From NCBI GenBank assembly GCA_001766655.1, contig MJCC01000012.1, positions 408,123 through 472,122 of the forward strand: DNA of 64,000 bases, read 5' to 3'. The position numbers and the translations under genes are program-made. Source of the DNA: Phytomonas francai (lineage: Eukaryota > Euglenozoa > Kinetoplastea > Trypanosomatida > Trypanosomatidae). Below, piece by piece: positions 29,492 through 38,485 of the stretch. Position 1 is the first letter of the stretch; every line of letters starts with the position of its first letter. Under the pieces are notes generated by a model, which ran no database searches, had not been told where the DNA came from, and saw only the letters and a program-made list of their open reading frames with translations.

Positions 29492-30169
29492 ATGCCACCG
29501 GGGAAGAAATCCGAGCAAAAGCGGAAGGAAAAGATCATCGAGGACAAGACGTTTGGACTGAAGAACAAGAACCGCAGCTCGAAGGTGCAGGCCTACGTGC
29601 AGCAGGTGCAGAAGACCGTGAATCAGCGAAACCCGAACGACCGCAAGGCCGCCAACGATGCCGAGGAGCGGCGCCGCGCGAAGGAGGAGAAGAAGGCGCG
29701 CGAGGCCGAGCTAGCGAAGCTCTTCCACGACATCGACCAGCAGCAGCGCCGGCGGAAGGAAGATGGCGAGGAAGGAGAGGGGGAGGGGGAGGGGGAGGGG
29801 GAGGCCTATATCTACGACCCCGACGCCTACCTCTTCCGCCCCGAGGACTTCGACGAGGTCGAGCACGACGCGCGGCGGCTGGAGGAGCGGCTGGAGGCCG
29901 AGCGCGAGGCCCTGCAGGGGCGGACCGACCTCACCCCGATCACGGAGGCGAGCTTTCAGGCCTGGAAGCGGGCGAAGCGGGAGGAGGCGCGCGCGAAGGA
30001 GGCCGCGCGGGTCTCGCGGGCGCGGGCCGGCCACGGCGCCCTCCGCGGCTGGGACCTCTGGCAGATGGACCAGAACCTCTTCGTCGACGACGAACAGGCC
30101 GACGAGACCTACGAGCGCGAGGTCTTCGAGGAGGGGGATGAGCAGGAGGAGGCGTACGATCTGTCCTAA
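29492..30169 (+). CDS. DFRP1/ZC3H15 (Tma46)-like protein lacking the CCCH fingers
   Basis: The 225-aa protein begins with MPPGKKSEQKRKEKIIEDKTFGLKNKN, the diagnostic N-terminus of the DRG-family regulatory protein DFRP1 (ZC3H15 in animals, Tma46 in yeast). The C-terminal part also matches the family: an acidic helix (LEERLEAEREAL), then LTPITEASFQAWKRAKREE, and a WDLWQMDQNLFVDDEQADE segment equivalent to the DRG-binding tail. The two CCCH zinc fingers normally found between these blocks are missing; only an acidic GEGEGEGE linker encoded by a GGGGAG repeat (about 29777-29805) lies there. Family members bind and stabilise the GTPase DRG1 and associate with ribosomes. Whether loss of the fingers is general in this lineage cannot be judged from one window. 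Start is the first ATG. Confidence 0.8.
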   Translation: MPPGKKSEQKRKEKIIEDKTFGLKNKNRSSKVQAYVQQVQKTVNQRNPNDRKAANDAEERRRAKEEKKAREAELAKLFHDIDQQQRRRKEDGEEGEGEGEGEGEAYIYDPDAYLFRPEDFDEVEHDARRLEERLEAEREALQGRTDLTPITEASFQAWKRAKREEARAKEAARVSRARAGHGALRGWDLWQMDQNLFVDDEQADETYEREVFEEGDEQEEAYDLS

Positions 30170-30974
30170 CCCCCCGCCTCGCCTCTTCGCCCCTATGCGC
30201 GGATCCGTTGACGGGCGAGCCCGTGTCGTAGCGGTTGGGAAGGGGGGTGGTAGTGTGGTGGTATCACTGTTATTTTGGATTTCACGTGTTGGGGTGTGCG
30301 TGTGTGGGTTGGGCAAATCATACAATATGTAAGCAGATGAATATCTGTTGGGTAAATATAAAAAAGGAAAAAAGAAAAACAACCGTATAAGCCAATTCGT
30401 AGTCGCCTGGTAATTGATCTCTAGGGCAGCGACGAGGAAGCAGATTTGATAACTCTTTTGATCCAAATATGTCACGACATGTGGATGGGTTCGGAAGCGG
30501 GAAAAATTCCCCGTATCTTCTGTGAAAATGTCTTTTTCAACGCGCGCGTCTAAGGAAAAAAATAAATACACGCTGTTAAGTGCGATGAACAAACTGACAT
30601 CAGATATTTTTAAAGAGATACTTTGCCCTTACAAGTACTAGGCAGGAAATACAGACAAACATACGGATGGTATACTTATGTTTCTTTTTGCTGTATTTTT
30701 TTTCGTGCGTGCGCGATTAAGAAGGGGGAAAAGTTCATACGCATATATATATATATAATCTGGATTCCATGTACTTTACCAGTATTAGAGGGCTTTTGCC
30801 GTACACTCCTTTCTTCTGTGTCCAATCCCTATTTTTTTTTATCGGTCTGCCTTACATTATTAAGATTCTGCGTAGAGAGAGAGAAAGAGAGAAGAACAAG
30901 AAGCCCTTTTGCAAACCAGTGCAGTAAATAATAATAGCATTATATTATTTATTATTTTTTAATCAAACTATCAC
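30170..30974 (+). other. Intergenic region, no gene seen
   Basis: AT-rich DNA with a TA stretch near 30744-30757 and purine-rich sequence near 30870-30905. The long minus-strand ORF across it is a shadow of the DFRP1-like gene. Confidence 0.5.
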
Positions 30975-31454
30975 ATGAAGAAGTCATCCTTTCGCGGTTA
31001 CGGAAATGAAACGGGTGATTCCCAGAATGTGAACAACCTACTCGGTAGCCGGCCCTGTGTCCGTCAAAGTCGCCTTTATCGTGAGGGTTGCAGTGGGAAC
31101 GCGATGAAGGATATTCTGGGGCAGGCGGACCTCAAGTGGGACACCACCCGCACTCAGGGCTGCTATCAGGGTGGGCATGTTTACGATCATAACACCCAAA
31201 ACAACCTCGCGGTTCAGGATGAGGGGGAGGAGCCGGTTCCACAAGACCGACCGGCCCCGGCCGAGGCCGAGGACGAGGAAATTGAAGTAGAAGTTGTCGG
31301 CAACGAGTCCTCTGCACCGGATCTGAATCAAGAGGCAAAAGAACAGCCGAAAGCGGAGGCCCCTCCTCGAGTTTCAGCGAGCACTGGCAGAGGCTTCCGC
31401 CCCTGCTCAGGGATGGCTAACCAACAGACATACAATATATTCACGGGAGAATAG
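30975..31454 (+). CDS. Small unknown protein with paired RPC motifs
   Basis: The 159-aa product starts at an ATG preceded by AT-rich leader and agrees in strand with all neighbours. I recognise no family. Two similar short elements flank an acidic middle: SRPCVRQSRLYREG near residue 25 and FRPCSGMANQQTYNIFTG at the C-terminus. The middle (about 75-130) is rich in E, P and A and likely disordered. There is no signal peptide or membrane segment. The composition, with Gly/Arg/Cys-containing repeats separated by disorder, resembles small cytoskeleton-associated proteins, but that is only an impression. Coding potential is supported by codon usage and an ORF longer than expected in this AT-rich spacer. 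Confidence 0.6.
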   Translation: MKKSSFRGYGNETGDSQNVNNLLGSRPCVRQSRLYREGCSGNAMKDILGQADLKWDTTRTQGCYQGGHVYDHNTQNNLAVQDEGEEPVPQDRPAPAEAEDEEIEVEVVGNESSAPDLNQEAKEQPKAEAPPRVSASTGRGFRPCSGMANQQTYNIFTGE

Positions 31455-32847
31455 CTTAGAAGAAAGAAGCGTGCAGCCCGAATTACGCTTCCGCAATTTT
31501 GCTTCTGCGGTGATATACAACCTTAAGTATATGCCGCCTATTCGGAGAACTTTAGACAAAAAAGATAAAGGATAAGGGAAGCTTGGCCGCTGAGGTAAAA
31601 AATGTGGAAACATTTTTTTGTCAAGGTAACAACACTCTAGAATTGAACCCAGGCTCAAAATGTGGGGAAAGTGAAGTAATTTGTAGTAATAATCTTTTTG
31701 CGAAGGTGTGTCGTATATATATATATATATATTGAAGAACGTTTTTTTCAGTAATTGCTTAATCAGAAACACAGATCGGGACTCTTCCATATCGAGTGGG
31801 TGTTGTTGTTATCTTGCTTGTCGTATTAAGTTCTATCGATGGTTTCATTAATATGACATTATCTCAGCTTACCTTTCTACCCTTTGTCGTGTTTGGTAGA
31901 AATGAAGTGTAGAAAAACATGTTTCTATGAATTACCAATGAGATTTGATTGTAGGCAAATAAGAAACTACGTTCTTGCCATTGCTGCTCATCTTGTATAT
32001 GTGTGTGTGTATTTACTGTCGAACCTGATGCGTTTGACTGGAGTCTCATGCGTATACCTTGAACACACCGGGTTTTTTTTTTTGCAAAGTAAACGTTTGC
32101 CCTCAGGTTTACATGCATGTATGTATTCGGTAGGTTGTGGTAAATTTTAGTTAAAAATCTGATACCTTTGATAAAAACGAGATATTTGGGTCGGGCAAAA
32201 TTATTTACTTTCGTGGAAAAATTGTAAAGGGAAAAAGTTGTATCGCAATATAGCTAGCCATTTTTTTTTTATTTTGCTCACAATCTTGGAGTAAAACAGG
32301 AAAAGCGTTGATAAATGCTTTGAGAATGAATATATGCCTGATTGTACTTTAACCTTTTCACATGTACATCTCATTTTTTATTTTTTACCTCAGAATTTTT
32401 GAACATTTTTGCGCATATCCAGTTGTTCCTCTCCTAATTTGATCAAATGGGGGAAAAAGATAGTTAAACCCCTGTATCAGCTATATTAAATCGTTTCAGA
32501 ATCAGACTCTATTCAAGAGAGATGCCGGAAATCCTTAGCCCTTCTCTTGTTTGTTGTCTTGTGAAATGCGTGCTACTACCCTTTAGATAGCCTATACTTC
32601 CACATAAAAATGTGATAAAAAGGAAAAATAAAACAATGATACGCCAAGCATTATGTTTTTTCCCGCCTTTTGTAACACATTTGTATTAATTATAACGACG
32701 ACGATACCTCTGCAATGAACATGTTTTTTATTATGATTTATTTAACATTCTCATTTCAGTATTTATGACTTTTTCCCCTCTTCTAATGGATGTATATAGA
32801 TATATAAGACCGAATAAAAGGTCGTATAGTATCTAAGTTCCATAGGA
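31455..32847 (+). other. Intergenic region, no gene seen
   Basis: About 1.4 kb of AT-rich DNA with a TA repeat at about 31715-31732 and several T runs. No RNA gene or convincing ORF. An AATAAA-like stretch and TATA-like runs just before the next gene carry no clear meaning in kinetoplastids. Confidence 0.5.
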
Positions 32848-33720
32848 ATGCACTCTCCTCCTACTGAGGATGATATCGCTTCGATCCCCTATGTTGACGA
32901 TTTCATGCTAGAAGCCCTAAAGGAGGCCCAGTGCGCCCTGGAAGAAGAAGAGGTTCCTGTTGGTGCAGTAATCGTCCCCCTCTCCACGCATCAACAGTAC
33001 TGGGAATATGCTATGAGGGAAAGAGGCTGTTCAATGACAGACAAAGACAAACAGGATGGGCATCTTCCGCAGACCATGGGCACCCGTAAAACAGGTCTGA
33101 GTGCTTCTGGTTCGTCCCTGTCTATCCGCGATGGGAGGTGTGCGATTTCACGGGGCCGGAACGCCACGAACCGTCTGCACCACGCACTTGCGCATGCCGA
33201 ATTTATCTGCGTGGAGGACCTTCTACGGGCATCACGGTGCGGGGAGGAGGGTGGGGTTGGGCAGGACCCCCCTCGCGAGCTCGATTTCGCTGGTGAACAC
33301 TGGGAAAACGGCATCACGGATCTCTCAAAATATGTCCTGTACGTGACGGTGGAGCCCTGTATTATGTGCGCTGCATTTCTCCGCTACAACCGCATTGCGA
33401 AAGTGTTCTTTGGATGTCCAAACGTGCGATTCGGCGGCAACGGGTCGGTATTGTCTCTCCAAGAGCCCAACCCTGGCTCTGGGAATCCCAAGGGTATGGC
33501 TAGCGGCCTGAACGGAGGTGAGGAGTGTGGGGATGGGGAGGGTATGTCAGAAATGAACTCCACTTTACAGACGCTGGGTTATTTTAGTGAGGGTGATCAC
33601 CGTGCGCAGGAGGCGATCGAGCTTCTACAGAAATTCTACATGAAAGAGAATCCAAATGCTCCCGATTTAAAGAGAAAACGGAAGTCCGCAGCTCCTTCGC
33701 CCCACCCCCTTTTACACTAG
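32848..33720 (+). CDS. ADAT2: tRNA-specific adenosine deaminase subunit ADAT2
   Basis: The 290-aa protein belongs to the TadA/ADAT2 family, which with ADAT3 converts wobble adenosine 34 of tRNAs to inosine. The zinc/catalytic motifs are intact: LAHAEF (H116, E118) and EPCIMC (C171, C174). An N-terminal helix and strand (LEEEEVPVGAVIV) fit the deaminase fold. Residues about 50-105 form a family-atypical insertion, and a Gly-rich insert follows the second motif near residues 205-230. The C-terminus has FYMKENPNAPDLKRKRKS; a basic KR-rich tail of this kind is known from trypanosome ADAT2, where it contributes to tRNA binding. The start is the first ATG of the frame. The partner ADAT3 is not in the window. 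A strong call. Confidence 0.93.
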   Translation: MHSPPTEDDIASIPYVDDFMLEALKEAQCALEEEEVPVGAVIVPLSTHQQYWEYAMRERGCSMTDKDKQDGHLPQTMGTRKTGLSASGSSLSIRDGRCAISRGRNATNRLHHALAHAEFICVEDLLRASRCGEEGGVGQDPPRELDFAGEHWENGITDLSKYVLYVTVEPCIMCAAFLRYNRIAKVFFGCPNVRFGGNGSVLSLQEPNPGSGNPKGMASGLNGGEECGDGEGMSEMNSTLQTLGYFSEGDHRAQEAIELLQKFYMKENPNAPDLKRKRKSAAPSPHPLLH

Positions 33721-33960
33721 ATGCATAAACTATAAAAAAGAGGCACTATTAGGGGTGGGGAGCAGCACCTGCTTTTTTTTTTAGGCATGATATTATAAAT
33801 ATGAATACGTGGATGAATTATTGATTTGCATATGAATTTATTAGTTGGGTAAAACAAGAAACAATTGTGTCTCTGAACTTTTCCCCCTTTTTTGACCTGA
33901 AGTATCCAAAATAAGTAAAAAGCTAGTAGAAAACGTACACAAGCGCCAAGTATTCCAAGA

Positions 33961-34152
33961 ATGAGTCCAATGGGTATAGGCATGTTCAGCATGAAGGTAC
34001 TGCTTGTTCTTTTTCTTCTTAACTTCTTTTTTTACACGGCGCGGTTGTGCTGCTGTGTAACTTTCACAGCTGTGAACCCGAAAACTAGAGGCGCATTCCT
34101 TTTCAATTCGCGGTACATGCTAGAGGTGAAGGAGTGTTTGAGACGGTACTGA
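33961..34152 (+). CDS. Possible small single-span membrane protein
   Basis: A 63-codon ATG-started ORF on the coding strand sits between ADAT2 and the permease. It has one hydrophobic segment (VLLVLFLLNFFFYTA, about residues 13-27), then a Cys cluster and a polar tail ending in EVKECLRRY. A pyrimidine-rich run at about 33877-33894 followed by AG fits a trans-splice acceptor upstream, and the ATG is the first one after it. A minus-strand ORF overlaps the start region. It could be chance; homologues in relatives would decide. Confidence 0.35.
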   Translation: MSPMGIGMFSMKVLLVLFLLNFFFYTARLCCCVTFTAVNPKTRGAFLFNSRYMLEVKECLRRY

Positions 34153-34254
34153 GACAAAGGCAACGACGCAGCAGGGACAGGCTTATTGGGCCTTGACAAG
34201 CATACCAAAGGACTGGCAATGGTTAGAACGCAACATAAAGTTTGCATGAACCCC

Positions 34255-34285
<31 letters not shown>

Positions 34286-34680
34286 ACTACCTCTGATGCC
34301 GAACACTGGATACTCGGTCGATGGGATCTGTTTAGGTCCTGTCTCTCATCACGGTTGATAGTGCCGCAGTTTTACCTCTTGCTGGCGTAGCATCTGCCTA
34401 TTATTCACTTTTGTCGTGCCAATGCTTGCTTTTGGTACAGCTTCGATTACTTTGATGAGATGGGATGACATTTTACCCGTGTTGTTTGTTTTCCTTGATG
34501 TACTTCCTGCGTAATACAAATGGTGAGTTTTACATTGAACATTAGATTGGTTTATTGCTCGTATTTGCTGTGAATCAATACCATATTGCACACTGCCTTT
34601 TTCTCTCTCTTTCTGTGCATGTGAAATAGTGAATTGCGTTCGTCACTTCACGTTGAAATGCTCAACAAATTTCCTCATTT

Positions 34681-34721
34681 CATTTGCTTTTCATTTTCGT
34701 TCATTTTGTCTTTTCATAAAG
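34681..34721 (+). promoter_or_regulatory. Predicted spliced-leader acceptor for the permease
   Basis: A long T-rich, C-containing tract ends in AAAG at 34721. The first ATG downstream is the permease start at 34826. Inferred. Confidence 0.5.
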
Positions 34722-34825
34722 ATATAGCTCAGGAATAATTCTCCCCATTCTTTTCCGACACATACACAACTTTTATATTCGATCAAAGTGAGAGAAGCAA
34801 AATATTAGGGACTATATTCGTCAAA

Positions 34826-36289
34826 ATGAGCAGCTTACCAGAACGCGAGTCCCCTAATGGATCGCCAGAGGCTGGAACTAATCAAGGAGTAAACTCTGAA
34901 GGCAAAGTGCCATACAGCTTTAGCAAAAGTGAAGCTAATGGCAAAGAGTTCATGGATATGGATGCTGATAACACCCCATATTCTCAGGAATCAGAAGGCT
35001 ATGATATTACAAGACCTGAAAAACTTCAGGCTGGAGAACTCCAAGAAAATACCAATATAATAAAATCCGCTTTCCATGTGTTCAAGGCCAACGTCGGCAC
35101 CGGTGTATTCATGCTACCCAACTTTTACCAAGATGCCGGCTTCGCTGGATCTGTCTTTTTCGCGCTGACGATTGGTGCGATTGTGGTCGACTGCACGCAG
35201 CTGCTACTACAGACAAAGCTGAAGATCAATCGGAACGACACGACGACCTACTCCAGTATTTCGCGATACGTGTATGGGCCCGGGATGGGTTGGTTTCTCT
35301 TCTCTGCGCTTTGCCTGTCACAATTTGGCTTCTGTCTGATGTACTCTCAGCTCTTCTCCGTTACCATGAATGAATTGATTAGCTTTAAGAATTCAGGCTT
35401 TGTGTGGCCAAGTCTGATTTTGCTTTTTGGCTTTCCTATGACATGCTTTTCGCACAACCTTTCCTTGCTCTCCGCGGCCTCGGTCCCAGCAACTATAGGA
35501 GTCACTTATGCGTTAGTGTGCTGCATTGTACGGAGTGGTATTGTAATCCATAATAACCACGGCAGGGTCCATCCTACGTCTAATGCATTCGGTCGAAATG
35601 TTCCGATTGGGTGGTTTAATAATCTAGCCAATAACATGATGGTACTGGAGGGGATCGGTATCGTATTGCCTGTTCACGCCGCATGTAAGCAAAAGAGATT
35701 GGTTCCCAATATGACCATTGTGGTGCTGTCATTGGTCATTGGTGTTTATTTGCTTATCGGCGTCATAGGGTACGCTGCGTTTGGAAACGATTTGGAGACT
35801 TCGCTCGTGACTGGCATGCAGCACGACGCCTGGGGCACCAGCATCCGAATTTTTTTCCTTATCAACATCTTCTTTACATACCCCGTCCAGTTTATGTCCG
35901 CCATGCAGTTGATTGATCAGGTGGTTAAAAGTAAACCGACCAGCCGACTTGGATTGGGCCTCCGCTTTGCCATCAATTTCGCAATTTGGGGTGCTTCGGT
36001 TGGTGTGGGTGGAAAAGCTGTGAATATTGTTGTTGCCTTTATCGGCGCTATACCTTCAACTTGCATGGTGCTGATCATTCCAAGCATGGTGCGTGCCCAT
36101 GTTGACTATGCCGTGGAGCACCCGGACGAGAATCGCGCAACTCTGAAATACTGGAAAATCGCACTCTTAGGTGTTCCTGGGAAGCGTTTTACCTGGTTGC
36201 GCATTCGATGTATATTTTATTTGATACTAGCAGGATTGATTATGGTAATTGGTTCATACAGTATTTTTGTCAAGAGTATTTTTGTTTGA
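34826..36289 (+). CDS. Amino acid permease of the AAAP family
   Basis: The 487-aa protein is a polytopic membrane protein with about 11 hydrophobic spans starting near residue 77 after a polar N-terminal cytosolic tail. The first span has the AAAP (amino acid/auxin permease) signature: SAFHVFKANVGTGVFMLP, with the GTG bend used for substrate binding. Later features include QFGFCLMYSQ, LEGIGIVLPVH and the IGYAAFGND loop, all typical of kinetoplastid amino acid transporters. It likely sits in the plasma membrane and symports or exchanges amino acids; the substrate (arginine, lysine, glutamate or other) cannot be told from sequence. Codon use is moderate in GC, without the GC-rich blocks of many neighbours. 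A 115-bp element shared with the EndoG 3' flank lies about 480 bases after its stop. Confidence 0.92.
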   Translation: MSSLPERESPNGSPEAGTNQGVNSEGKVPYSFSKSEANGKEFMDMDADNTPYSQESEGYDITRPEKLQAGELQENTNIIKSAFHVFKANVGTGVFMLPNFYQDAGFAGSVFFALTIGAIVVDCTQLLLQTKLKINRNDTTTYSSISRYVYGPGMGWFLFSALCLSQFGFCLMYSQLFSVTMNELISFKNSGFVWPSLILLFGFPMTCFSHNLSLLSAASVPATIGVTYALVCCIVRSGIVIHNNHGRVHPTSNAFGRNVPIGWFNNLANNMMVLEGIGIVLPVHAACKQKRLVPNMTIVVLSLVIGVYLLIGVIGYAAFGNDLETSLVTGMQHDAWGTSIRIFFLINIFFTYPVQFMSAMQLIDQVVKSKPTSRLGLGLRFAINFAIWGASVGVGGKAVNIVVAFIGAIPSTCMVLIIPSMVRAHVDYAVEHPDENRATLKYWKIALLGVPGKRFTWLRIRCIFYLILAGLIMVIGSYSIFVKSIFV

Positions 36290-38485
36290 TTAATGAAATA
36301 AAATTATAATGCCAGAATGGGATATACACATAAAAGGGAAAAAATCGTTTAGAAAAGGGAAAATAAAATGGCGTAGAGAATAAGATGGTAAAGGATCAAG
36401 CCTAGTAAATAAAAAGGCTCAAATTGCATCCTTTTATTTTATTACTTTCTGCGCTTGTTGAATTCCTTATAATGATTGTTTTTAGCATATAGAATTACCT
36501 TGATATATTATGTTTCTTATCTATAGTTGAAACCGAAAGAATTGTCAGGGCACCATGATAAAATTTCTATTTACTATTACTATTTCGTGAAAAACAGTTC
36601 AGAGGGAGTGGGGTGAACATATAAAAATGAGCTCAAGGATCACTCCCCTGAAATAACATGGATAAAAAGGAGTATTGTGCAGTTTATACTTTAAGAAAAA
36701 AAAAGTTATATAATAAATAAATGTAGTTTACATCTTTTTTACAGAAATTCTTCTCCTATTTCTCACATATAAACGTTGATAACTATGCATTTAGTGTCAG
36801 CATCCAATTCGGAGTTAATGGGAGTTTGTGAAAGTAAAAATATGCTTGATGTCGTTTCTTTTATGGAAGCAATGCGAGGGGTAAGGAAGGAGTGGACCCC
36901 TAACCCTAGCATAACTTTTCCACTTATGTGCGAGCATCAACCATGCAGGCATTGAAAATCTAACCTCATACCCCTTTAGTCTTTGGTTAATCTCTTAATA
37001 TAGAGAGATTCTGAAAAGTATATACTTCCCCTTGGCTCCAAATTGATAGCCAAGCCCAAATATAATGAAACAGTATAGGTATTTAAATGTCTAGTAGAAG
37101 TGATGCTCTAGCGAGCCCGGTGACCCCATCGCGATCCAAAGGCTCCACTCCCTCCGGTTGTTAAGCGGAAAGGGACTAGAATATGTGGAATGAGGGCTAA
37201 GACGCGATTGCGAGGTCTAAGGTGATCGGTACCAATACTGCCCCATGCCCCTCCCCTCCCCCACAATGTATTATTTGCCTATACCTTCTTAATAAATAAA
37301 GGATTTCTGCTTTTTTTTTTCACGGATGATTCTTTTTTCACTCATTGTGCGCACTCGCAAAGGTGGGGCGTATGTCCTCTTGTGCTGTGTCCCCGTATGC
37401 GTCTGCTTTCCACATAAAACATATACGCAATCCTTGGCTTACATCTTTTAGGCCGCAAGGCACGCCCATTTTAATGACACAAGAGATGCCATTTAGGGTG
37501 CAGGGAAGGGGGGAGGACCTAGGCAGGCGCAATGGCAGGTGGAAGAGAGGAATCTTTCCGAGAGGGCCGCGGGGATGGGCGTGGCGTTTCCGATTCGAAA
37601 AGGGGAGTGGGGGACCAATAGTCGTGCGCAGCGCAAGGCAGGGAATTTCTCCGGATGGGGTCCTGCGGGGGATCATCGGCATATTTGAGGAGTATGAGAC
37701 ATAGTGCGGAGGGAGGGGAGGAGGGAGGGGGGTGGGGGGGGCTTGGGATTGGGGAAGGATGGTCGACCGCCCTTTCATGAGGGCTATGGGTTGCTCAGGT
37801 TTTGAACCTCCTGCCTCCTTTTTTTTCCCCATCGACTGAACATCGAGGTGTTTCCCATGTTTTAGATTTTCTGACATGTGAAACTGTTTCCCGACTTCTC
37901 CCACCAAAGGGCCAGACATCCTCTTGACCTTGAACTCGAATATTATGGAATCGGGGTTGAACCGGATTCCAGGTTTATCAGGGATCTTTTTTTACGTGAA
38001 TAGAAATTTCAATCACTTTTTCCACAGCTCGCATCAAAGCCGCTAATGGGACTCTATCAGCATTTTCAAAAGGATGGCTAGTGACTAGGCAGTAAAACAT
38101 GAAAAGAGGGAGCGAGGGAGGGAAACAGGTTAGGGTTATGCGCCAATGGCATTGAGACCCTGTTCTTGGTACAAGTTCTTTTTTGATTATTACTTTGACT
38201 ATTTCCTCACAATTCCGAAGTGATACTAACCATTTAAATATAATAAATTATGGTTATCTACATGGGAGGTTTTGTTTATTTAGGACATTCTATTTGAATT
38301 GTTTGGAAAGTTAATATAAATGTTGTATGCCTATTGCCAATAGTTAGTGCTGTTATTAACTTCCGTAAATATCATCCGATTGTCTACGGAGCTTGCATTA
38401 TTATATGAATTATTTCAGATCTTTTCTATCTTTTTTATTTTCAATTTTTAAAGTAAAAAAAGGGTAGAAGTTGATCTAAGCAAGC
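36290..38485 (+). other. Long intergenic region with shared element and GC island
   Basis: Contains copy A of the 115-bp repeat (36771-36885) and a GC-richer stretch from about 37080 to 37930 that has ORFs on both strands but no convincing gene. The rest is AT-rich. No tRNA, 5S or spliced-leader gene was recognised in the GC island. T-rich sequence at about 38419-38455 precedes the MRD1-like gene. Confidence 0.5.
36771..36885 (+). repeat. 115-bp dispersed element, copy A
   Basis: This stretch matches 63084-63198 in direct orientation with only four differences, all transitions. Similarity stops abruptly after a shared GGGGTAAG. It sits about 480 bases downstream of the permease stop, probably in its 3' UTR. 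It contains an ATG-led 56-codon ORF, but three of the differences between copies would change amino acids, so coding conservation is unlikely. The element type is unknown. Confidence 0.85.

Larger units (their letters stand above)
33721..34825 (+). other. Intergenic region with possible small ORF and C21-(AC)n tract
   Basis: Holds a candidate 63-aa ORF (33961-34152, listed separately) and a run of 21 C at 34251-34271 followed by an AC repeat to about 34287. The last 150 bases carry the T-rich acceptor for the permease. Confidence 0.5.

Noticed and set aside
36771..36885. Identity of the 115-bp element with the ingi/L1Tc 5' signature
   Set aside because: I see no resemblance to that GC-rich hallmark sequence, and the copies lack coding or poly-A remnants.
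37080..37200. Possible tRNA, 5S or other structural RNA in the GC island
   Set aside because: No A-box/B-box pair, no 5S or spliced-leader signature and no convincing cloverleaf by eye.
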